Shown: piece after piece, positions 45,500 to 55,680 of the stretch
Position numbering within the stretch: the first letter of the stretch is position 1
Layout of the letters: each line of letters starts with the position of its first letter
NCBI RefSeq assembly: GCF_003967535.1
Contig: NZ_BIFR01000001.1
Location: 735,493-799,492, forward strand
Direction of reading: 5' to 3'
DNA from: Tengunoibacter tsumagoiensis
GTDB taxonomy: Bacteria > Chloroflexota > Ktedonobacteria > Ktedonobacterales > Ktedonobacteraceae
Length of the DNA stretch: 64,000 nt
Made by a program: the position numbers and the translations under genes
Notes under the pieces: model-generated
Seen by the model: only the letters and a program-made list of their open reading frames with translations
The model's database searches: none
Told to the model about the DNA's origin: nothing

Positions 45500-47014
45500 A
45501 TGGAGCGATTACACGACGCATGCGGAATCGTCGGCATTTATGTACCTCAGAATGAGCAGAATCTCGACGTGCGGCGTTATATAACTCTAGCCCTGACCGC
45601 ATTGCAGCACCGTGGTCAGGAGAGTGCGGGCATGGCGGTCTATGATAGCGCGGGAGAGATTGCTCACCGCGTTGGGATGGGCAAGGTGCGCGAAGTTTTC
45701 CAGGATTCAGGGACATCGCTCCCTGAAACGCGCTGTGGCATCGGCCATGTGCGCTATTCGACCACGGGCTCAAGCTGTGTTGAGAATGCCGGACCCTTTG
45801 TTGTAGGTGGTCGTGGGGGCCAGTATGAAACGATCGCCCTGGCCCACAATGGGAATATCGTCAATGGTGAGGCTCTGCGCCATCTTTTCCCCGATGAGGC
45901 CCTTTTCCATTCAACAACTGAGAGCGAAGTCCTGGCCCTGTTGCTGCTACAAGCTGAGGGCAAGACCCTGCGCGAGCGCATGATTACAACCTTCCCACTG
46001 CTGCGTGGCTCATACAGCCTGGTCATTCTGGCTGAGGGCAAGCTCTATGCCATGCGCGATCCCTGGGGCATGCGTCCCCTCTGCCTGGGCAAGATCGGCA
46101 ACACCTGGATCGCCGCCTCTGAGTCCTGTGCCCTTGATCGCATGGGAGCAACCTTTGTGCGCGAAGTTGAGCCCGGCGAGCTGATTACCATCGACGAAGA
46201 CGGAATGCGTGCCGAGCGCCTGGTTCAGATGCAGAACCATTCGCTCTGCGTCTTTGAACATATCTACTTCTCCGATGCCACCAGCCGCCTGAATGATGCC
46301 TACGTTTATAATGTACGTGAGGCCCTTGGTCGCGAGCTGGCTCATGAGCATCCGTTACAGGCTGATCTCGTAGTGCCTGTTCCTGATTCGGCCATTCCCG
46401 CCACACTGGGCTATGCAGAGGCCTCGGGTATCCCCTATGGGCAGGCCATCATCAAGAATCGGTATAGCGATCGCACCTTTATCAAACCTGATCAGCGCCT
46501 CCGCCAGATGGAGGTAGACTTAAAGTTTAATCTCGTGCAGCCAAAGATTGAGGGAGCTCGCCTGATTATTGTGGACGACTCAATTGTGCGTGGAAATACC
46601 ATGAAGCGGTTGGTCTCGGCTATTCGTAATCGTGGTGCACGCGAGATTCATCTGCTCTCCAGTGCGCCACCCCTGCGCTACCCCTGCTACTTTGGCATTG
46701 ATATTCCGCAGGAGGCTGAGCTGATTGCTGCTGGACGATCGGTTGAGGAGATTGCAGAATATATTGGTGTTGATAGCCTGGGCTATCTCAGCCTGGCCGG
46801 ACTTGGTCGAGCGTTAGAGTCCGCCACGCAATCTACTGGCAAGCCCGTCCAGCCACGCATGAATGACGAGCAGGCGGAGCAGCTATTAGATCGAGAATTT
46901 TGCTATGGCTGTATGGAGACGCGTGGCTGGCCCTTTGATCCAATTGCAGGGGCCAGGCATGGGGCGCAACATGCAACCTTCATCCCACGTGATACTGTGA
47001 TGAGAGGCAAGTAG
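45500..47014 (+). CDS. purF: Amidophosphoribosyltransferase
   Basis: The 504-residue enzyme catalyses the first committed step, PRPP plus glutamine to phosphoribosylamine. A short propeptide (MERLHDA) precedes the nucleophile C8 of CGIVGIY. ALQHRGQESAGMAVYD and IGHVRYSTTGSS mark the glutaminase half. The PRPP loop ARLIIVDDSIVRGNTMKRLV marks the transferase half. Cysteines in RYPCYFGID and FCYGC fit the [4Fe-4S] type of PurF. AGGAAGGAA lies upstream. Confidence 0.97.
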   Translation: MERLHDACGIVGIYVPQNEQNLDVRRYITLALTALQHRGQESAGMAVYDSAGEIAHRVGMGKVREVFQDSGTSLPETRCGIGHVRYSTTGSSCVENAGPFVVGGRGGQYETIALAHNGNIVNGEALRHLFPDEALFHSTTESEVLALLLLQAEGKTLRERMITTFPLLRGSYSLVILAEGKLYAMRDPWGMRPLCLGKIGNTWIAASESCALDRMGATFVREVEPGELITIDEDGMRAERLVQMQNHSLCVFEHIYFSDATSRLNDAYVYNVREALGRELAHEHPLQADLVVPVPDSAIPATLGYAEASGIPYGQAIIKNRYSDRTFIKPDQRLRQMEVDLKFNLVQPKIEGARLIIVDDSIVRGNTMKRLVSAIRNRGAREIHLLSSAPPLRYPCYFGIDIPQEAELIAAGRSVEEIAEYIGVDSLGYLSLAGLGRALESATQSTGKPVQPRMNDEQAEQLLDREFCYGCMETRGWPFDPIAGARHGAQHATFIPRDTVMRGK

Positions 47015-47053
47015 TCGGGACTCTGCTGGTAGCGCAATCCATTCTTGACATAG

Positions 47054-47479
47054 CATCTTAGTGAACTACCGCTGAGCTGAAGACTCAGCGGCTTCTTCGG
47101 AAGCCGTTGGATCGACGGTTTGGTCGCTTCTTCGGAAGCTCAAGTTCACCAGACTCAGCCCCAGAAATGGGAGCTCCGTTCAATTGGTCATGACACCTGC
47201 GGTTGACGCATCAGACCGCTGCTCTGTCGTTTGGAGTTAAGAAGATTTGAGGAAAGGATCGGTGCTCCAAGCACAACAAGCCTTTTGAACCTTGTCGAGA
47301 TGAGGTCGGATTCTCCTGGTGGTCACAGCCAGTAGATACGCATCACCCGGCTCTGCCGGAGTTTTTTGAGTCCATGGGTGTGCTGGTTTCTTTTGAAGGG
47401 ACCTGCACATCCGGCGATTCATCCACGAAGCTGAAGACTTCGTGGTTTTCTCGCCAAAGGCCATTATAAAACATCTTAG
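47054..47479 (-). mobile_element. Probable IS200/IS605 (TnpB-type) derived remnant
   Basis: Two terminal hairpins have different stems but the same 7-nt loop, CTGAAGA on the plus strand: CCGCTGAG/CTCAGCGG at 47069-47091 and CCACGAAG/CTTCGTGG at 47423-47445. On the minus strand the right end reads ...CAGCGGTAGTTCAC, which looks like right ends of IS605 tnpB elements and their guide-RNA scaffold. The interior has no intact tnpB or tnpA. CATCTTAG is repeated at 47054-47061 and 47472-47479. Assignment rests on end structure only. Confidence 0.55.
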
Positions 47480-47652
47480 CCTGGCACCTTCTTTGGAGCG
47501 TTCTCATTGTGTGAGCTTCCAGAAAGGTGCCATTCTACGGATGACACAATACACCACACGATACATGACACTATCAAAGTAAACGTTCATGAAAGGGTTT
47601 CACCACCCCTGCATGAAACCTTTATTTTCAGTAGAGATATTGGAGGTCTTTT

Positions 47653-48927
47653 ATGCGCGTATTCGTCATTGGTTCAGGCGCACGCGAACATGCTCTTGTC
47701 TGGAAGCTAGATCAGAGTCCACGAGTAGAGAAGATCTATGTCGCCCCAGGTAATCCCGGTATGACCCCTTATGCCGAGCGTGTGTCGATTAATATGAATC
47801 AGCTCCAGGAGCTTGCAACCTTTGCAGAGCAGCAGCAGATAGATCTGACCATCGTTGGACCCGAAGTGCCCCTGATCGATGGCATTGTGGATCTGTTTCG
47901 TGAGCGCGGTCTGCGCATCTTTGGCCCTGATCGAGCCGGAGCGGCTCTTGAGGGCAGCAAAGCCTTTACCAAAGAGCTGCTGCTCTCTGCTGGAATCCCT
48001 TCCGCTCGCCATCAAACATTTCATTCATATGCAGAGGCGAAGGCGTACCTTGAGCAACATGGAGCTCCGATTGTCCTGAAGGCCGATGGCAACGCTGCTG
48101 GTAAGGGCGCGATTGTCGCTCTTGATCTGGAGACTGCGCAGGATGCTCTTAAACAGATGATGGTTGACCGCATCTTTGGCGTTGCAGGCGACACTGTCGT
48201 ACTTGAGGACTATTTACAGGGGGATGAGATCGGCGCAACCGCGATCTGCAATGGCACTCATTTTCTGCCATTGCTCCTGTCGCAGGATCACAAACGTGCC
48301 CTGGATCACGATCAGGGCCTGAATACTGGCGGTATGGGAGTCTTTACGCCATTGCCTTTTGTAAACAAAACGCAGGAGGCCGAGATCTATGAGCAGGTAG
48401 TTCTCGCCACCCTCAAGGCACTACAGGCGCGGGATATTACCTTTACAGGTGTTCTGTACTCAAATATCATGCTCACGGCTCAAGGGCCCATGGTCATCGA
48501 GCATAATACACGCTTTGGCGATCCTGAGACGCAGGCGTTTATGCTCCTCTTGAAAGAGGATCTACTCAACGTGCTGGGCTTTGTGGATGGCGAAGAGGTT
48601 GACGTGCAGAACCTCTGGTATCCCGGCTCTGCCGTTAGCCTGACCCTGGCCGCTGGTGGCTATCCAGGGAACTATCAATCTGGTCTTCCCATCACAGGTA
48701 TTGAAGAGGCCAACAAGCTTGAGAACGTCCAGGTTTTCCATGCTGGAACAGCCCTGAAAGATGGTCAGCTCGTGACCGCAGGAGGGCGTGTTCTGAGCAT
48801 TGCTGCTCGAGGAGACACTTTGCAGGAGGCCGTCGATCGCGTGTACGAGGCAGCTACCTACATTCATTTTGAGGGAATGCATTACCGCAAAGATATTGCC
48901 CATCGGGGCCTGGCGGTCAGAAAATAA
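47653..48927 (+). CDS. purD: Phosphoribosylamine-glycine ligase (GAR synthetase)
   Basis: The ATG at 47653 follows ATTGGAGG. The 424-residue ATP-grasp enzyme shows MRVFVIGSGAREHALVWKL, IVGPEVPLIDGIVD, PIVLKADGNAAGKGAIVA, GDEIGATAICNG and VIEHNTRFGDPETQAFMLL. It joins phosphoribosylamine to glycine, the second step. It lies 638 nt from purF; the gap holds the IS605-like remnant, so it may have its own promoter. Confidence 0.97.
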   Translation: MRVFVIGSGAREHALVWKLDQSPRVEKIYVAPGNPGMTPYAERVSINMNQLQELATFAEQQQIDLTIVGPEVPLIDGIVDLFRERGLRIFGPDRAGAALEGSKAFTKELLLSAGIPSARHQTFHSYAEAKAYLEQHGAPIVLKADGNAAGKGAIVALDLETAQDALKQMMVDRIFGVAGDTVVLEDYLQGDEIGATAICNGTHFLPLLLSQDHKRALDHDQGLNTGGMGVFTPLPFVNKTQEAEIYEQVVLATLKALQARDITFTGVLYSNIMLTAQGPMVIEHNTRFGDPETQAFMLLLKEDLLNVLGFVDGEEVDVQNLWYPGSAVSLTLAAGGYPGNYQSGLPITGIEEANKLENVQVFHAGTALKDGQLVTAGGRVLSIAARGDTLQEAVDRVYEAATYIHFEGMHYRKDIAHRGLAVRK

Positions 48928-48933
48928 ACAGAG

Positions 48934-48993
48934 ATAAAAGCGGGTCCTCCGCCGTTTGTGATCGCTCACAGATGGTGGAGGACCCGCTTTTAT
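48934..48993. terminator. Bidirectional terminator between purD and groEL
   Basis: ATAAAAGCGGGTCCTCC (48934-48950) pairs with GGAGGACCCGCTTTTAT (48977-48993), with further pairing in the GTGA/TCAC region. A- and T-tracts on both sides fit a shared terminator for the two convergent genes. Confidence 0.85.
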
Positions 48994-49031
48994 AATGGAA
49001 ACAGTAGATGTACTGTAAATGTGCTCTAAAT

Positions 49032-50675
49032 CTAGAAGCCCATACCGCCCATACCAGGCATACCACCCATACCGGGGGCGCCAGCAGGAGCAGCAGGAGT
49101 CTCTTCAGGGATATCAGAGATCAGGGTATCGGTAGAGAGAACCATGCTCGCAATGCTCACAGCGTTCTGGAGAGCCGAGCGGGTCACCTTTACAGGATCG
49201 ATGATACCAGCTTTGACCATATCGACATACTCATCGGTCAGAGCGTTATAGCCATAGCCACGGGGGCTATTGCGGACGCCATTCACAATCACAGCGCCAT
49301 CGCGGCCAGCATTGTGAGCGATCTGGCGCAGAGGCTCTTCAAGGGCGCGGCGGAGAATATTCAGACCAGTCGCCTCTTCACCCTCAAGTTTCACACTGTC
49401 CAGAGCCGACAGAGCACCGATCAGAGCAGAACCGCCGCCAGGGACGATCCCCTCTTCAATTGCAGCGCGGGTAGCCGAGAGAGCATCCTCAACGCGATGC
49501 TTCTTCTCTTTCATCTCCACCTCGGTAGCAGCACCGACGCGGATCACACCAACGCCACCGGAGAGCTTCGCCAGGCGCTCCTGGAGCTTCTCGCGATCAT
49601 AGTCGCTCGTTGTCTCATTGATCAACATGCGAATCTGAGAGACGCGAGCCTGGATATCCTGAGGAGAGCCAGCTCCCTCAACAATCGTCGTCACATCCTT
49701 CGTTGCAGTAATCGTGCGAGCGCGGCCCAGATCCTGTAACACAGCATTCTCGAGCTTCAGGCCCTTCTTCTCAGTGATCACAGTTGCGCCGGTCAGGATC
49801 GCAATATCTTCCAACATAGCATCGCGGCGATCGCCAAAGCCAGGAGCCTTCACGCCCAGAACATTGAACGCACCACGCATCTTGTTGACAACCAGCGTAG
49901 CCAGAGCCTCACCATCGATATCCTCAGCAATAATAACCAGATCCTTGCGGCCAGTCTGTAGCACAGCCTCTAACAGAGGCAGGATATCAGCAATTGCGCT
50001 AATCTTCTTATCCGTCACCAGGATGAAAGCATCATTGAGCTCGGCAACTGTGCGCTCTTGATTGCTAGCCATATAAGAAGACAGGAAACCACGATCGAAC
50101 TGCATACCCTCGGTATACTCTTTCTCCGTGGTGATACCGCGGCCCTCTTCAACGGTAATCACACCGTCTTTGCCGACCTTCTCCATAACTTCAGCGATCA
50201 GATTACCAATCTCAGCATCGCCAGCGGAAATAGAAGCGACCTGAGCAATCTCTTCGCGGGTCTCGACCGGTTTGGCATGAGACTTAATCTCAGCGATCAC
50301 GGCCTCAACACCTTTTTCCAGACCACGGCGCAGAATCATTGGGTTTGCACCAGCGGCCAGGTTCTTCAGACCCTCATTAACCACCGCATGGGCCAGAACG
50401 GTTGCAGTCGTGGTGCCATCGCCAGCTACATCATTGGTCTTCGTAGCGGCTTCTTTCAACAGTTGAGCCCCCATGTTCTCAAATGGATCTGGCAGCTCAA
50501 TCTCGCGAGCAATCGAAACGCCATCATTGGTAATCGTTGGTGAACCGAACTTCTTATCCAGAACAACGTTGCGGCCCTTGGGTCCAATTGTTACGCGGAC
50601 CGCATCCGCCACCGTGTCCATTCCCTTTTTCAGGGAGTAGCGCGCCTTCTCGTCAAACTGTAGTCGCTTTGCCAC
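49032..50675 (-). CDS. groL: 60-kDa chaperonin GroEL
   Basis: The 547-residue protein is a full-length group I chaperonin: [20 protein letters not shown], the ATP site [27 protein letters not shown], and the Gly-Met-rich tail [11 protein letters not shown]. It forms the ring cavity in which proteins fold with GroES and ATP. It lies 58 nt downstream of groS in one transcript under CIRCE control. Confidence 0.98.
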   Translation of the reverse strand: MAKRLQFDEKARYSLKKGMDTVADAVRVTIGPKGRNVVLDKKFGSPTITNDGVSIAREIELPDPFENMGAQLLKEAATKTNDVAGDGTTTATVLAHAVVNEGLKNLAAGANPMILRRGLEKGVEAVIAEIKSHAKPVETREEIAQVASISAGDAEIGNLIAEVMEKVGKDGVITVEEGRGITTEKEYTEGMQFDRGFLSSYMASNQERTVAELNDAFILVTDKKISAIADILPLLEAVLQTGRKDLVIIAEDIDGEALATLVVNKMRGAFNVLGVKAPGFGDRRDAMLEDIAILTGATVITEKKGLKLENAVLQDLGRARTITATKDVTTIVEGAGSPQDIQARVSQIRMLINETTSDYDREKLQERLAKLSGGVGVIRVGAATEVEMKEKKHRVEDALSATRAAIEEGIVPGGGSALIGALSALDSVKLEGEEATGLNILRRALEEPLRQIAHNAGRDGAVIVNGVRNSPRGYGYNALTDEYVDMVKAGIIDPVKVTRSALQNAVSIASMVLSTDTLISDIPEETPAAPAGAPGMGGMPGMGGMGF

Positions 50676-50733
50676 AAACGTACTCCTCTAATCTAACTGT
50701 CTATGTCTTCTATTAAGAGAAACTTAAGAGAAA

Positions 50734-51027
50734 CTACTCCACAATGCCCATGACATCGGTTTCGCGGAGAATCAAATACTCCTGGCCATCAATTTTGACC
50801 TCGGTGCCAGCATACTTCGCGAAGAGAATCCGCTGTCCAACCTCGATCTCGACCTTGGTGCGTTTGCCATTATCCAGAATTTTTCCGGGGCCGACTGCGA
50901 GCACCTCGCCCTCCTGGGGCTTCTCTTTGGCGGTATCAGGCAGAACAATGCCGCTCTTCGTGACGCTCTCGCGGGCCAGGCCCTTTACAACGAGGCGATC
51001 ACCTAGTGGTTGCAGCTTGGTTGACAT
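50734..51027 (-). CDS. groS: 10-kDa co-chaperonin GroES
   Basis: The 97-residue protein has the GroES fold: LQPLGDRLVVKGLARE, the mobile-loop KSGIVLPDTAKEKPQEGEVLAVGPG and GQRILFAKYAGTEVKIDGQEYLILRETDVMGIVE. It caps GroEL. First gene of the groES-groEL operon; a GGGAGGAATG ribosome site precedes the ATG. Confidence 0.98.
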   Translation of the reverse strand: MSTKLQPLGDRLVVKGLARESVTKSGIVLPDTAKEKPQEGEVLAVGPGKILDNGKRTKVEIEVGQRILFAKYAGTEVKIDGQEYLILRETDVMGIVE

Positions 51028-51092
51028 TCTCCATTCCTCCCTGTTGATCTTTGTATTTCAAGAAGGCAAGGTGAACCTCGCCCCCACAGTTT

Positions 51093-51119
51093 TTAGCACT
51101 CTATTCGCGAGAGTGCGAA
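51093..51119 (-). promoter_or_regulatory. CIRCE operator (HrcA site) upstream of groES
   Basis: TTAGCACTC, a 9-nt spacer and GAGTGCGAA match the CIRCE consensus with one mismatch. The site overlaps the expected transcription start of groES-groEL, so HrcA repression released by heat is expected. Confidence 0.93.
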
Positions 51120-51127
51120 CCGGCTAT

Positions 51128-51156
51128 ATAATACAACATCGTTTAGCAATTCGCAA
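51128..51156 (-). promoter_or_regulatory. Sigma-A type promoter for groES-groEL
   Basis: On the minus strand, TTGCGA (51156-51151), a 17-nt spacer and TATTAT (51133-51128) form a good housekeeping promoter directly upstream of CIRCE. Confidence 0.75.
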
Positions 51157-51159
51157 GTG

Positions 51160-51549
51160 GATTTGCCAGGAGATGCGATTGATTTTCTTCTCGTTCCTAA
51201 GGAAATGCGGGAAGTTGCTCATTCTCCCTTCACTTCCCTCTTTGAAGATGCTATACTGCACTTAGGAACGCTGTCTATAGCTTGCTTGCTGAGTTGCCAG
51301 TACGACTTTTGGGCTCTCTTGTAGAATTGTTACGCGACTTTTATCATCCTCTTGCGTATCTCTGTTAGAGCCCCTTTAAGTAGGTGAGATCGAGAGAGCT
51401 GAAGCTTTCAGCGTGACGAGGCCTGGTGGTGAAGCGGTGGTAGTTGTGAAGATGGTGGGGGAGGCTGCCAGTGAGTCTGAACATTGTCCCACTTCAGATC
51501 TCAATCGTCTGTATTGTGTTGCCTATAACAACGATAATAGCAGAAACAC
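51160..51549. other. Intergenic region between groES promoter and receptor kinase gene
   Basis: About 390 nt separate the divergent groESL promoter from the kinase start. No gene, repeat or RNA element was recognised; the kinase promoter should lie here but no clear boxes were found. Confidence 0.4.
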
Positions 51550-53667
51550 ATGAGAGAACAACGTGGCCCCGAGAAAAAAGGTGGCCTTCAGCGCTTTGGA
51601 AATTATGATCTCGTGCGCCGCATCGATGTTGGCGGGATGGGCGAGGTCTATTTAGCGCGTCAGCGCACAGCATTTGATCGCGAGGTGGCGGTAAAGATTA
51701 TCCGCTCCGATCTCATGTATGATGTGACGGCCCGCCGCCGTTTTCAGCGCGAGGCTGAAGTGAGCTCCTATATTAAGCATGAGCATATCCTGCCGCTCTT
51801 CGAGTTTGGTGAAGAGCAGGGCCGGCTCTTTCTGGTCACTCCCTATATTAAGGGAGGGACGCTTGGTCAGCGTATCCAACAGGGGGCGCTGGCCCTTTCC
51901 GATGTGCAGATCCTGTTTACCGCTCTCCTGAAGGCTGTCGCCTATCTGCATAAGCGCGGCGTGATCCATCGTGATCTCAAGCCCAGCAATATTCTGCTGG
52001 ATCAGGAAGAGGATAGCGGCCAGGTGTATGTGCGCTTGATCGACTTTGGCATTGCGACGCAGCAAGGAGCGTCGGCCAGTCCTCCTTTGACGGCTGCCGG
52101 ACATGAGATGGGGACTTTCGCCTATCTTGCGCCTGAACGCGTTAATGGTGTTGCGGCCCCCAGCAACGATATCTATTCGCTGGGTGTGATCTTATATCAG
52201 ATGTTGACCGGCGTCCTACCTACGCCTGAAACTGTTAATGTGCTGCCTCAGCCGCTGGCGCAAGTGGTTCAACGCTGTCTGGCACCTGATCCACGTGATC
52301 GCTTTGCTTCAGCCGACGAGCTGCTACAGGCCTTTGAATATGCCTGTCGGCTATTGACAAGCTCTCGCGTCTCGTCGGTTCTGGCAAAACCAGCGACGCC
52401 CCAATCACAATCAGCGGCAGCCGCATCACCTCTTGCTGGCGAAGTAACTCTGATCGAGCAGCTATCTGAGCCAATCTCAAACTCCTCGCTGCCCGAGCCA
52501 GTCTCGCGACCCATACGGCCACGCACACAGGAGATAGAACCAGTTGTTCCCGTAACGCCAACTCCTACCGCCGTCCCGGTTGTACGTGCGGCTGATTCCA
52601 GGCTCTCGCTTTCTGCCGAGCAGCAGGGCTCATTTAGTGGCGATGACTATGGGGCCGTTACCTCGCGCCTGAACCCGCTCCATGAGAAGCCCCACAGTGG
52701 AAAATTAGCGCCGAAGCCGCGACAGAAGCGACAGCGTAAGGGGCCATCTGCCTTTGTGCTGGTAACCATTCTGACCATCGTTGTGGTGTTTATAATCTCT
52801 GGCCTTGGCTATCTCCTCTATATAAACTCAGTCTCGGCCACGGTCGCCATTGGACCGCGCGTCCAACCCATCAATAGCGTCTTCACGCTTACGGCCAAGC
52901 CGGGTCAGAATGTCAAACCAGATGTGAATGCCTCCATTATTCCAGCCTATGTGCTTAATAGCACCAAAACCAGCACTCAGCAGGCAAGCACTACAGGGCA
53001 GTCAAACTGCGTATTTGGCATTCTGGATTGTCAGCAATCCGTCTCCATTGAGGATATTAGCTCTCTGGCCGATACCATGCGAACAAGCCTGAAGGCCCAG
53101 GTAGATCAGGACCTGCGTAAGCAAGCGTCTGACAAAGGTTATACACCAGTTGGAAAAACAGTATACCAGGATAGCAACCTTTCCTCGAACCCTCCGCTGG
53201 GATCGCCTGGCAAGACCGTCGCCGTAACTCTATCGGAGCAGGGGAGCATTGAATGTGTCAAGGCTCAGGATTCGCATGATATGGCGGTCACGCTACTGCA
53301 AAAAAAGTTAGACCCCAATTATGAACTATTGAGCTCGTTAACGCAGATCAGCCAGCCTGTCATTCAAGGTGTGGGCAGTAATGGCAATGTTACGATCGCG
53401 ATCGCCGTTGCCAGTATCGAGCGCTACAAGATCACCCAGAATGAGCTGAACGACATTCAGTATCACATTAAAGGGATGACGCAGAAGCAAGCCCATGATT
53501 TTATAGCGAAGAGCCCGAACCTGGACCCTCAATCCATTACCGTTCATCTGACCTATGGCGATACCGTTCCCAACAATACGCAGCAGATTAAGGTAACGAC
53601 GATTAATCCGACGAATCTACCAGCGATCCAATTGCCACCTGTGCCGACTCCAAAGGCCACAGCATAA
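51550..53667 (+). CDS. PknB-like receptor Ser/Thr protein kinase
   Basis: The 705-residue protein has an N-terminal kinase domain (about 15-275) with GGMGEVYLA, VAVKII, VIHRDLKPSNILLD, IDFGIATQ and the GTFAYLAPE activation segment, so it should be active. A Ser/Pro-rich linker leads to one membrane helix (about 400-425, VLVTILTIVVVFIISGLGYLLY) and a roughly 280-residue extracellular domain that is not PASTA-like and was not recognised. It likely senses an external cue and phosphorylates cytoplasmic targets. Confidence 0.93.
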   Translation: MREQRGPEKKGGLQRFGNYDLVRRIDVGGMGEVYLARQRTAFDREVAVKIIRSDLMYDVTARRRFQREAEVSSYIKHEHILPLFEFGEEQGRLFLVTPYIKGGTLGQRIQQGALALSDVQILFTALLKAVAYLHKRGVIHRDLKPSNILLDQEEDSGQVYVRLIDFGIATQQGASASPPLTAAGHEMGTFAYLAPERVNGVAAPSNDIYSLGVILYQMLTGVLPTPETVNVLPQPLAQVVQRCLAPDPRDRFASADELLQAFEYACRLLTSSRVSSVLAKPATPQSQSAAAASPLAGEVTLIEQLSEPISNSSLPEPVSRPIRPRTQEIEPVVPVTPTPTAVPVVRAADSRLSLSAEQQGSFSGDDYGAVTSRLNPLHEKPHSGKLAPKPRQKRQRKGPSAFVLVTILTIVVVFIISGLGYLLYINSVSATVAIGPRVQPINSVFTLTAKPGQNVKPDVNASIIPAYVLNSTKTSTQQASTTGQSNCVFGILDCQQSVSIEDISSLADTMRTSLKAQVDQDLRKQASDKGYTPVGKTVYQDSNLSSNPPLGSPGKTVAVTLSEQGSIECVKAQDSHDMAVTLLQKKLDPNYELLSSLTQISQPVIQGVGSNGNVTIAIAVASIERYKITQNELNDIQYHIKGMTQKQAHDFIAKSPNLDPQSITVHLTYGDTVPNNTQQIKVTTINPTNLPAIQLPPVPTPKATA

Positions 53668-53765
53668 CCTCTTTTGGAGGTAATGTTGACTTGACTTGAC
53701 GTGAGGGCAGACACTACAATATTGGTGGATAGATCTATCGTGTTCTCACTATGGAGGTAACTTAC

Positions 53766-53990
53766 ATGCCCTTGTACGAGTACTACTGCTCGGACTGCAA
53801 AAGCAAATTTGAATTGATCACCAGTCACAAACATGCCGATGACATCGTCTGTATGAAATGTCATAGCGAAAAAGTGCGCCGTATGATCTCGGTCTTTTCG
53901 GCCAGACGTGGTGGCGAGAACTTCTCGTTCGACGATGCACCTGCGAGTGGTGGTTGTGGCTGCGGTAACGGCTCATGCGGCTGTCACTAA
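53766..53990 (+). CDS. FmdB family zinc-ribbon protein
   Basis: The ATG at 53766 follows TATGGAGGTAA. The 74-residue protein begins MPLYEYYCSDC, the FmdB/CxxC regulatory-protein signature, with a second pair MKCHSEKVRRMI and a Gly-Cys-rich tail. The family binds zinc and has a putative regulatory role that is not well defined. Confidence 0.88.
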   Translation: MPLYEYYCSDCKSKFELITSHKHADDIVCMKCHSEKVRRMISVFSARRGGENFSFDDAPASGGCGCGNGSCGCH

Positions 53991-54042
53991 TCAGGAGCCA
54001 GCCCTCTTTTTGTCCTAAGCCAACGAAATCAGGTCTTTTTTT

Positions 54043-54546
54043 ATGTTCAATAAAGTGAGCTATCGACGCGGCGTCATAGAAGGGGTCATAATCTATACGC
54101 TAGGTCGGCTTGGTGCGCTCATCTCCCCTGTTGTCTTTCCCGATTGGACGTATGTTGCGGCACCATTGCTGTTCTGGTCTTTCATGTTTATTTTCCCCTC
54201 ATTCTGGGCCACGCGACGCATTCTTTCAACACGACGAGAACGTTTGAGCAAACGTTTCTGGCTTCTGGGTCCTCGGCTGGCGGCCATCTGCTTTGCCATT
54301 GACCTGTTCTTAAGCCTGGCAATTGGTCAGGCTGTTAAACTGTTTGGGGTTCAGCAAGGACCAGTGTTGTTGCGACTGCTCCAGAGCGGTCCTGACCATA
54401 TGAGCCTGCTTCAATTTGGAGTAGCGGAGCTCTTATCGGCTTCGTTGTTTGCCTTTTTTACCATGGGTGTCATCTGCACACGGCTGGCGCAAGGTGGGTT
54501 TTTACGTTTTACGATGCCAGCGGGTGGCAATCGTGTAACACTCTAG
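54043..54546 (+). CDS. Hypothetical membrane protein
   Basis: The 167-residue protein has about four hydrophobic segments (around 18-35, 40-57, 85-102 and 125-150) separated by basic loops, placing it in the cytoplasmic membrane. No family was recognised. It follows the FmdB-type gene by 52 nt and may share its transcript. Confidence 0.65.
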   Translation: MFNKVSYRRGVIEGVIIYTLGRLGALISPVVFPDWTYVAAPLLFWSFMFIFPSFWATRRILSTRRERLSKRFWLLGPRLAAICFAIDLFLSLAIGQAVKLFGVQQGPVLLRLLQSGPDHMSLLQFGVAELLSASLFAFFTMGVICTRLAQGGFLRFTMPAGGNRVTL

Positions 54547-54909
54547 GCGCTTTTTCTGTCTGGCCCTCATAGGAAGGGTAGGCATAAAGAAATAATTAAA
54601 AAAGTGAACATAGTAGGTGGGGCAGAACCCGATGTGCCCCTTATTTTTGTGTGAGCTCCCCAGTCAACCATTGTGTATGAGCACAGAGAAGCGGATTGAG
54701 CCCCAATAGTAAGTCATGTTGCTTCTCTCTTGCGCATTTGTTACAATGACGTTGAAGCGGAGCTTTAATGGCATGCCTGTTGCTATATCCTCACCACGAG
54801 ATGTGTCAACCGCACATTTCATCCCCTCACTCCTACCTATGGTACGCGAGGAGACCGGCCAGGTCAAGTGAGTGGCGGGCAGGGCATGAGAAAGGTTTGG
54901 TTGTGACCT
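54547..54909. other. Intergenic region before parA
   Basis: No gene, parS site or clear promoter was recognised in these 363 nt. Short frames on both strands lack ribosome sites and family features. Confidence 0.45.
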
Positions 54910-55680
54910 GTGTCAAAAGTGTATGCAATTGCCAATCAGAAGGGCGGCGTCGGAAAAACCACTACAGCAATCAACCTGGCGACATATTTAGCGGCGGCTG
55001 GGCAGAAGGTGCTGCTCGTCGATATGGACCCACAGGCCAATGCCTCTAGTGGTATTGGGGTTCTGAAGAATAAGCGCGAGCATACGATCTATGATGTGCT
55101 TGTACAGCAGAACGATGAGATTTCAATCTTTGATATTATCGTTCCTTCGGCGCGCCGAGAGCTGGTTGTGGCTCCCTGTACGGTTGATCTGGCGGCGGCT
55201 GAGATCGAACTGGTGGGGGCATTGGCTCGTGAGCAACGCCTGCGGCAGGTGTTAGAGCCTATTCGCGAGCGTTGTGATTATGTGATTATTGATTGTCCTC
55301 CTTCGCTTGGCCTCTTGACTATTAATGCGCTGGTGGCGGCTGATGCAATTCTAATCCCGATTCAATGTGAATATCTGGCACTTGAGGGGTTAACACAGTT
55401 GCTCAATACCGTCAATATTGTGAAGAAACATTTGAACCCCAGTCTCTTTATTGTCGGTGTGGTGATGACGATGTTTGATTCGCGTACGCGTCTGGCTGGT
55501 GATATTGTCCGTGAGGTGCGTAACCATTTTCCTGAAGAGGCATTTCAGACGATTATCAATCGTAATGTACGTCTTAGTGAGGCCCCCAGTTTTGGGCAGG
55601 CTATTCTTGATTATGATCCCACCTCCCCTGGTGGATTGGCTTATCGTGCACTCGCCGAGGAGGTAATAGCTCGTGGCTAA
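54910..55680 (+). CDS. parA: Chromosome partitioning ATPase ParA (Soj)
   Basis: The 256-residue ParA/MinD-type ATPase starts at GTG 54910 and has the deviant Walker [13 protein letters not shown] (K11, K16), [12 protein letters not shown] and [15 protein letters not shown]. It lacks the N-terminal DNA-binding domain of plasmid type Ia ParA, so it is the chromosomal Soj form that drives origin segregation. It overlaps parB by 8 nt. Confidence 0.96.
   Translation: MSKVYAIANQKGGVGKTTTAINLATYLAAAGQKVLLVDMDPQANASSGIGVLKNKREHTIYDVLVQQNDEISIFDIIVPSARRELVVAPCTVDLAAAEIELVGALAREQRLRQVLEPIRERCDYVIIDCPPSLGLLTINALVAADAILIPIQCEYLALEGLTQLLNTVNIVKKHLNPSLFIVGVVMTMFDSRTRLAGDIVREVRNHFPEEAFQTIINRNVRLSEAPSFGQAILDYDPTSPGGLAYRALAEEVIARG

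Noticed and set aside
47237-47464. 75-codon minus-strand frame within the IS605-like remnant
   Set aside because: It starts inside the terminal hairpin region and does not resemble TnpB or TnpA; more likely non-coding element sequence.
54664-54867. 67-codon minus-strand frame upstream of parA
   Set aside because: No ribosome site, no family features, and composition like non-coding DNA.
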